Source: Phycisphaerae bacterium | GTDB taxonomy: Bacteria > Planctomycetota > Phycisphaerae > UBA1845 | Direction of reading: 5' to 3' | Assembly (NCBI GenBank): GCA_021604825.1 | Contig: BQJS01000263.1 | Location: 1-5,083 of the forward strand | Length of the DNA: 5,083 nucleotides | Shown here: piece by piece, positions 1-5,083 of the stretch | Numbering within the stretch: position 1 is the stretch's first letter | Layout of the letters: each line of letters opens with the position of its first letter | Translations under genes and position numbers: made by a program | The notes under the pieces: model-generated | What the model was told of the DNA's origin: nothing | What the model saw: only the letters and a program-made list of their open reading frames with translations | The model's database searches: none

Positions 1-3000
1 CTGAAACGAGTGATGCGGGTCAGCCAGTTGCGGCGGTGCCAATACAGGAATCTAGCACAAGCGGGTCAGGTGCTTCGTCGAAGCTTCGCGGCGTGCTCTT
101 GGATGTGGTCGCGGAACTCACCGGATATCCCGTCGAGATGCTCGACGTCACCATGGACCTCGAAGCCGACCTCGGCATCGATTCGATCAAACGCGTTGAG
201 ATTCTCGCCGCAGTCCAGGAACGCGAACCCGACCTAGCCGCCATCGACTCATCCGAGCTTGGCAGCCTGCGAACACTTGAAGATATACTCCAGCAGTTCG
301 GTGCTGACGCGTCGGCCGTTGCCGCACCGCAGGCCGACACAACGCCAGCCCAACCTACGGGCAAAACAAGCAGTGCCGTTCATGGCGTGTTGCTCGATGT
401 GGTCAGCGAGTTGACCGGTTATCCAGTCGAAATGCTCGACATGGACATGGATCTTGAAGCGGATCTTGGCATCGACTCGATCAAGCGCGTCGAAATCCTT
501 GCCGGTGTGCAGGAACGCGAACCGTCGCTCAAGAGCATCGATTCATCCGAACTCGGTTCGATGCGAACCTTGCGTGACATCATCGCACAGTTGGATGGCG
601 GTGAACCTGCGCCAGCAGCGGTTGCGGCGCCAGCCGTCGTTGAAAGCGAAACCACGAAAGACAAACCCGGCAGTGCGTCGGTTGATGTCGCGCGGCAGGT
701 CCTGGTGACGAAGGCATTGGAGTCCGCCGTCGAAGAACCGATTTGCATCGCACCCGGTTACGAAATGTGGATCGTCGATGACGGCACACCGCTTGCCAAA
801 GCCATCGCCGAAAAGCTTACCGCTCAAGGCATCGCAGCGCGGGTCGTCGGGTCGTCCGATCCGATTGACGGTGAAGCGTGTGCACCGGTTGGTGGTGTGA
901 TTCATTTGCTCGGGCCAGCGAAATACAGCCAGTCCGGTTTGATTACGGCGGTGACCGAACAAGTCAAAGACGCGTTTCGAATGACCAAGGAGTTGGCGGC
1001 GGACATTCAAGCGGCTGCGAAGGAAGGCGGGGCGCTGCTGGCGACCGTGTCGCGGATGGATGGCCAATTCGGGTTGAGCGATTCACAATTCGATCCGAAT
1101 CAGGGGGCGTTGGCTGGCCTCGCGAAGACGTGCGCCATCGAGTGGCCGGAAGTGCATTGTCGGGCCCTCGATGTTGATGCAGCGATGGATCAATCTACCG
1201 AGTTAGCCGAACGTATCATTTTAGAATTGGGGGCTGCAGGTCCAATTGAAGTCGGCGTGCGGTCTGAAGGTCGCTTCGGTTTGGCGCTCGAAGACCGCAA
1301 AGTCGCCCGCAATAAGATGCCGCTTTCCAAAGGCGACGTTGTCGTGGTCAGCGGTGGGGCGAGAGGTGTGACTGGTGAGACCGCAATCGCGCTCGCAGCG
1401 GCATCAAAGGCGCACTTTGTGCTGCTTGGTCGATCCGGCGCTCCGTTCGTTGAACCCGCATGGGCCCAGGGGTTGGCAGACGAAGGTCAACTCAAGCGGG
1501 CTGTGCTGCAGAACGAGTTCGCCGAGTCCAAGAAGCCCAGTCCGTCCGAGTTGGAAGCAGCCTATCGACGTTACGCAGCCAACCGTGAAATTAATACAAC
1601 GTTAGAGCGCATCCAAATTGCCGGCGGGACCGTCGAGTATCGTTCGCTCAACGTTTGCGACAACGAACAAGTCGCCAGCGTCTTGAACGATGTCCGCAAG
1701 AAGCACGGTCCGATTCGCGGCTTGATCCATGGAGCGGGTGTGATCGAGGATGCGTTTATTGCCGACAAGGATCCGACGGCATTCGATCGGGTGTTCGATA
1801 CGAAGGTGCAAGGGTTGAATGCGCTGTTAAGTGCAGCGGGTGATGATCCCCGCGCCATCGTGTTGTTCTCATCGGTCAGCGGGCGGTTCGGTCGTCAAGG
1901 CCAGGTCGATTACGCGATGGCCAACGAGGTGCTCAACAAGATCGCTTCGGTCGAGTCGCGTCGTCGCAAAGATTGCAAAGTTGTCGCGATGAACTGGGGA
2001 CCGTGGGATGGCGGCATGGTCACGCCCACGCTTCGACGACAGTTTGAACGTGAAGGCGTATTCCTGATTCCGCTCCAAGCCGGAGCCGATTGCCTCGTCG
2101 ATGAAATCTGTTGCGATGATTCGTCAGCGACGGAAGTACTCATCGGCGGCGGGTTCGATCACGCCCAAGCGCCGGCGAATCAATCAACATCCGCAAGTAA
2201 GCAGCGACAGGCGACGATGGTCGCGTTTGAGCGTCGTGTTCAGGTGTCGGATCACCCATTTCTCAAATCGCACATTCTTTCGGGCAAGTCGGTTCTTCCG
2301 ATGGCGATGATCGTTGAGTGGCTCGGACACGGAGCGCTGCACGCCAATCCTGGATTGCAACTCAAGGGTCTGAGCGACCTTCGCGTCTTCAAGGGCGTGA
2401 TCATCGGTGAAGGGGCGGTCGACATCGAGGTTTTGGTGTCGCAGCCAGAATCTGATCAGTCGAATCTCTTGGTGACGACAGAGTTACGCAGTCGCTTGGC
2501 CAACGGTGAATCGGTGCTGCATGCCAGAGCGACAGCACAACTGGGCGATCGTCGCGAGGCGGCGCCCTCAATTGATGAGCCCAGCGAACTGACGGGTGAG
2601 ACGTTTTCCCGATCGGCTCAAGAAATCTACGACGAAGTCCTATTCCATGGCCCCGACTTCCGCGCGATCGATGCGTTTGAAGGAACCGGATCTGATGGAA
2701 TGGTCGCGAGCGTCAAGACGGCACCCCGACCGGCTGAGTGGATCGATTCACCACTTCGCGGAACATGGCTTGCCGATCCGTTGGTGATCGATGGCGTGCT
2801 TCAACTCGGCATCGTGTGGCAACATGCCAAGACCGGAAATCTCTCGCTGCCAGGTTACATCGCCAGCTATCAGCAATTCGCGGATCGCTTCCCGCAGGGG
2901 AAAGTTCGATGCGCCTTGCACGTTCGTGATTCGTCAGCCAGCCGCATCGTTGCCGACGCCATCTTGCGTGATGAGTCTGGCAAGTTGATCGCCAAGCTAG

Positions 3001-3071
3001 AAGGTTGCACCTGGACGACCAACGCCCAGTTGGCCGACGCTTTCGGAAAGGTGTCGAGCCGCTCAGCTTAG
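1..3071 (+). CDS. PfaA-like iterative type I PKS/PUFA synthase subunit, 3' part (ACP-ACP-KR-DH)
   Basis: This is the C-terminal part of a multidomain synthase that builds a lipid chain by repeated condensation and reduction. Reading from the codon at nt 3, the frame is open to the left edge, so the start lies outside the window. GTG at nt 36 falls inside a Ser/Ala-rich linker. Two ACPs lie at about nt 90-302 and 384-602, each with the LGIDSIKR motif. The Ser that receives phosphopantetheine is encoded at nt 183-185 and nt 477-479. A degenerate Rossmann half (about 738-1325) precedes the catalytic KR, which has the NADPH loop GGARGVTG (1353-1376), Lys 1803, Ser 1872, Tyr 1911, Asn 1923 and NWGPWDGG near 1992. 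The DH follows (about 2208-3024) with HxxxGxxxxP at 2271-2300, HGPDF at 2646 and DxxxQ at 2790. It ends with TAG at 3069. ACPs followed by KR and DH is the PfaA order; HglE-type or other secondary-lipid synthases are the main alternative. The family is secure, the exact subunit name and product are not. Confidence 0.93.
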   Translation, partial: ETSDAGQPVAAVPIQESSTSGSGASSKLRGVLLDVVAELTGYPVEMLDVTMDLEADLGIDSIKRVEILAAVQEREPDLAAIDSSELGSLRTLEDILQQFGADASAVAAPQADTTPAQPTGKTSSAVHGVLLDVVSELTGYPVEMLDMDMDLEADLGIDSIKRVEILAGVQEREPSLKSIDSSELGSMRTLRDIIAQLDGGEPAPAAVAAPAVVESETTKDKPGSASVDVARQVLVTKALESAVEEPICIAPGYEMWIVDDGTPLAKAIAEKLTAQGIAARVVGSSDPIDGEACAPVGGVIHLLGPAKYSQSGLITAVTEQVKDAFRMTKELAADIQAAAKEGGALLATVSRMDGQFGLSDSQFDPNQGALAGLAKTCAIEWPEVHCRALDVDAAMDQSTELAERIILELGAAGPIEVGVRSEGRFGLALEDRKVARNKMPLSKGDVVVVSGGARGVTGETAIALAAASKAHFVLLGRSGAPFVEPAWAQGLADEGQLKRAVLQNEFAESKKPSPSELEAAYRRYAANREINTTLERIQIAGGTVEYRSLNVCDNEQVASVLNDVRKKHGPIRGLIHGAGVIEDAFIADKDPTAFDRVFDTKVQGLNALLSAAGDDPRAIVLFSSVSGRFGRQGQVDYAMANEVLNKIASVESRRRKDCKVVAMNWGPWDGGMVTPTLRRQFEREGVFLIPLQAGADCLVDEICCDDSSATEVLIGGGFDHAQAPANQSTSASKQRQATMVAFERRVQVSDHPFLKSHILSGKSVLPMAMIVEWLGHGALHANPGLQLKGLSDLRVFKGVIIGEGAVDIEVLVSQPESDQSNLLVTTELRSRLANGESVLHARATAQLGDRREAAPSIDEPSELTGETFSRSAQEIYDEVLFHGPDFRAIDAFEGTGSDGMVASVKTAPRPAEWIDSPLRGTWLADPLVIDGVLQLGIVWQHAKTGNLSLPGYIASYQQFADRFPQGKVRCALHVRDSSASRIVADAILRDESGKLIAKLEGCTWTTNAQLADAFGKVSSRSA
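90..602 (+). repeat. Tandem acyl carrier protein domains (2 copies, 294-nt period)
   Basis: Two ACP modules lie in direct order, with equivalent positions offset by exactly 98 codons. Over 71 aligned residues, 58 are identical (about 82 percent). The block from the ELTGYP motif through LGIDSIKRVEIL is nearly invariant. Of the 58 identical residues, only 28 use the same codon in both copies. A linker of about 27 residues rich in Ala, Thr, Pro and Gln separates them. A similar Ala/Pro/Ser stretch lies before the first copy at the left edge, so more ACPs could precede it. Tandem ACPs are a hallmark of PUFA synthases, where copy number is known to affect yield. Confidence 0.93.
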
Positions 3072-3083
3072 GCGTTACGAATG
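3069..3083 (+). promoter_or_regulatory. Gene junction: stop codon, weak RBS and start of the KS-KS gene
   Basis: The upstream gene stops with TAG at 3069-3071. The next ATG is at 3081, after nine bases. The only Shine-Dalgarno-like bases are AGG at 3070-3072, overlapping the stop codon and 8 nt from the ATG. This is a weak site, so initiation probably depends on ribosomes finishing the upstream gene (translational coupling). The ATG is preferred because the KS domain begins about 13 residues later, the normal spacing for an N-terminal KS. There is no room for a promoter or terminator, so the two genes are almost certainly co-transcribed. Confidence 0.6.
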
Positions 3084-5083
3084 TCCGCAGCACCCAAACA
3101 ATCAGCGTTCAAGGATCAGCCCATTGCCATCGTGGGTCTGGGCGGACTGTTTCCGCAAGCTCCCTCGCTCGACGTCTTCTTGAAACTCATCTTGAGTGGC
3201 ACCGATACCTCGCGAGAGGTCTTGGCGCAGCGGTGGGCAGCCGACCCTTCTCGATTTTGTTCCAAGGAATTAGAGGAAGACCGTCCGTTTCATTCGCGCG
3301 GATGTTACATCGATGATTTCATATTTGATCCAACAGGGCTTGACCTTCCATCGGATTTGCTAAACACGCTGGACCCGACCTTTCAATTCATGTTGCACGC
3401 CAGTCGAGCAGCGCTCAACGGCGGCAAGCTTGAAACGGTCGATCGAAGTCGGATCGGCGCGGTGCTTGCGGCGATTGCGTTACCGACCGATTCGACGTCA
3501 GCACTGACCCGCGAAACATTGGGGCGTGCGTTTGAGCGCGGTTTGCTCGGCGAATGGTTGGCTGGTACGTCGCAAATCGAAGGGCATACCAATCCGATCA
3601 ACCATCGCGCCGTGGGTTTGCCGGCTGGGGTCGTGTGTGCGGGCTTGGGATTGGGCGGAGGTTCCTTCACCTTGGATGCGGCGTGTGCATCGAGCCTCTA
3701 CGCGATCAAATTTGCATGCGACGAACTTCAAGCCCATCGCGCCGATGCCATGCTGGCCGGCGGGGTGAATCGTCCCGATTGTCTTTATACGCAGACGGGA
3801 TTCACGCAGCTTCGAGCGCTATCCCGCAGCGGAAAATGTCGACCTTTCGACGCAGCCGCCGATGGCTTGATGGTCGGCGAGGGTGCGGGGGCGGTTTTGC
3901 TCAAACGTCTCGACGATGCGATTCGCGACGGCGACAAAATCTACAGCGTGATTCGAGGCATCGGTTTGTCGAACGATGTGGCTGGTAGTTTGCTTGCGGC
4001 CGATTCTGAAGGTCAACTGCGAGCGATGCGCCAGGCGTATGAGCAAAGCGGATGGTCGCCTTCGGATGTAGACGTGATCGAGTGTCACGGAACTGGCACA
4101 CCACTTGGCGATGCCGTCGAGTTTGGAAGCCTCTGTGATCTTTGGTCGGGTGGCAAATGGTCGGCTGGTCAATGCGTGCTGGGTTCGGTCAAGTCCAATG
4201 TTGGCCACTTACTGACGGGGGCGGGCATCGCGGGATTGCTCAAAACCGTGCTCGCGATGAACGCCAAGACGCTTCCGCCGTCGGCGAACTTCGCGCAACC
4301 GTCGCCGAAACTCAATATTGAAGAAAGTCCCTTTCAGGTTATTTCAAAGCCAACGCCGTGGGAAACGCGGGACGCGAACACACCGCGGCGGGCCGCGATC
4401 AGCGCGTTTGGATTTGGTGGCATCAACGCCCATTTGCTGCTCGAGGAGTTCAGCGAACTGCAAGAACAGCCCGTACGCAAGTCGAAGGTGCCGAAGCAGA
4501 TGCCTGCAAAGTCGAACGCGTGCATCGTCGGCATGTCCGCACATTTCGGTGCGATTGCAGGACTAGAAGAATTCGAGAATGCGATTTTTTCTGGCACGTC
4601 TGCCGTCGCCAAGCGATCGGATGAACGCTGGCGCGGTGTCGATCCGACGACTGGTCTGGACAAGATTAGCGGCGCGTTTATTGATGAGGTGAGCGTGCCC
4701 ATCGGCGAATTCAAAGTGCCACCGGCGGAGATTCGCGAATCATTGCCGCAGCAGATGCTGATGCTGAAGGTCGTTGCCGAAGCGCTCGACGACGCGGGTA
4801 TTTCGCGAAATGCGCTGGGACCACGATTCGGTTGCATCATCGGGATGTCGCTCGATGCGAATGCGTCGAACTATCACTTGCGTTGGGCGATTCCTGAACT
4901 CGCCCGAGGGTGGGCAGCTGCGTTGGGTTTGCAGTTGTCTGACGAAGAGTTTGACGCTTGGGTTCGCGACTTGCAAGACGAAGCCAGTCCGCCATTGACA
5001 TCGGGCCGCGTGGTTGGCTCGCTGGGTGGCATGGTTGCGAGTCGCATCGCCCGCGAGTTTGGTATCGGCGGACCCAGTCTGAC
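3081..5083 (+). CDS. PfaC/HglC-like synthase subunit with tandem ketosynthase domains, 5' part (KS-KS...)
   Basis: This gene encodes 667 complete codons with no stop before the right edge. It would catalyse decarboxylative Claisen condensation of malonyl units with an ACP-bound chain, presumably on the ACPs of the upstream subunit. KS1 spans about residues 13-455. It starts with a PIAIVGLGGLFP motif. The nucleophile is Cys202 in DAACASSLYA (nt 3684-3686). His336 lies in HGTGTPLGD (nt 4086-4088), Lys371 in the GSVKSNVGH motif and His376 at nt 4206-4208. The C-terminal SAFGFGGINAH motif is also present, so KS1 looks complete and active. A short basic linker (about 456-477) leads into a second KS-type domain starting with ACIVGMSAHFG. 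This includes LPQQMLMLK, GCIIGMS and GSLGGMVASRIAREFGIGG, and the window ends just before its active-site position. No acyltransferase lies between the two. In PfaC the second domain is a chain-length factor; in this gene its activity cannot be judged. Later domains (AT, DH or others) are outside the window. Confidence 0.93.
   Translation, partial: MSAAPKQSAFKDQPIAIVGLGGLFPQAPSLDVFLKLILSGTDTSREVLAQRWAADPSRFCSKELEEDRPFHSRGCYIDDFIFDPTGLDLPSDLLNTLDPTFQFMLHASRAALNGGKLETVDRSRIGAVLAAIALPTDSTSALTRETLGRAFERGLLGEWLAGTSQIEGHTNPINHRAVGLPAGVVCAGLGLGGGSFTLDAACASSLYAIKFACDELQAHRADAMLAGGVNRPDCLYTQTGFTQLRALSRSGKCRPFDAAADGLMVGEGAGAVLLKRLDDAIRDGDKIYSVIRGIGLSNDVAGSLLAADSEGQLRAMRQAYEQSGWSPSDVDVIECHGTGTPLGDAVEFGSLCDLWSGGKWSAGQCVLGSVKSNVGHLLTGAGIAGLLKTVLAMNAKTLPPSANFAQPSPKLNIEESPFQVISKPTPWETRDANTPRRAAISAFGFGGINAHLLLEEFSELQEQPVRKSKVPKQMPAKSNACIVGMSAHFGAIAGLEEFENAIFSGTSAVAKRSDERWRGVDPTTGLDKISGAFIDEVSVPIGEFKVPPAEIRESLPQQMLMLKVVAEALDDAGISRNALGPRFGCIIGMSLDANASNYHLRWAIPELARGWAAALGLQLSDEEFDAWVRDLQDEASPPLTSGRVVGSLGGMVASRIAREFGIGGPSL

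Noticed and set aside
36..38. GTG at nt 36 as the start codon of the first gene
   Set aside because: The same frame is open back to nt 3, the residues before it form the same Ala/Pro-rich linker, no Shine-Dalgarno sequence precedes it, and the protein family needs upstream domains.
90..602. The 294-nt direct repeat as a mobile or CRISPR-like repeat
   Set aside because: The repeat is coding, in frame, and explained by two ACP domains. There are no short spacers, inverted ends or target duplications.
543..1067. 174-codon open frame on the - strand
   Set aside because: It is antisense to the ACP-KR linker region, is rich in Arg, His and Cys without a recognisable motif, and shows no ribosome binding context. 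It is a shadow frame.
738..1325. Possible separate enzyme domain (enoyl reductase or methyltransferase) between the ACPs and the KR
   Set aside because: It has a degenerate Rossmann start (MWIVDDGTPLAKAIAEKL), GGVIHLLGP and a GLAKTCAIEWPEVHCRALDV segment, which match the non-catalytic structural half of a ketoreductase. No methyltransferase or ER nucleotide-binding motif is seen.
3072..3080. Promoter or terminator between the two genes
   Set aside because: Only nine bases separate stop and start, with no hairpin or T-run at the junction.
4334..4840. 168-codon open frame on the - strand
   Set aside because: It lies wholly opposite the KS-KS gene, whose motifs are unmistakable. Its translation is Ser/Pro/Arg-rich with no recognisable domain, as expected of a shadow frame in GC-rich DNA.

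Overview
The window is entirely coding on the + strand. It holds the 3' part of one multidomain synthase gene (nt 1-3071) and the 5' part of a second (nt 3081-5083). Both are truncated by the window edges. Together they look like two subunits of an iterative type I fatty acid/polyketide synthase of the PUFA-synthase (Pfa) and heterocyst-glycolipid (Hgl) class, often called 'secondary lipid' synthases. The moderately GC-rich composition and this gene type are compatible with a marine planctomycete (Rhodopirellula-like), but that is a guess. No marker in the window fixes the taxonomy.

Region 1 (nt 1-3071) is a PfaA-like subunit with domains in the order Ala/Pro/Ser-rich linker, ACP, ACP, structural (pseudo) KR half, catalytic KR, and product-template-like double-hotdog DH. 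The reading frame is open to the left edge. The first possible start codon in the window (GTG at nt 36) lies in a linker and is not the real start. Canonical relatives have KS, AT and often more ACPs upstream.

Region 2 (nt 3072-3080) is a 9-nt gap. The downstream gene is in the same frame as the upstream one, so only a single TAG separates the two proteins.

Region 3 (nt 3081-5083) is a subunit starting with two ketosynthase-type domains in tandem. The first is complete with a Cys-His-His triad. The second is cut off before its active-site position, so it could be a second KS or a chain-length-factor-like partner, as in PfaC.

Working model (inference): the ACPs carry the growing chain as a thioester. 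A KS condenses malonyl units, the KR reduces the beta-keto group and the DH dehydrates. The second subunit supplies further KS/CLF activity. The product may be a PUFA, a long-chain alcohol or a hydroxy or otherwise specialised lipid, and it cannot be read from this window. I saw no RNA genes, mobile elements, CRISPR arrays, promoters or terminators.
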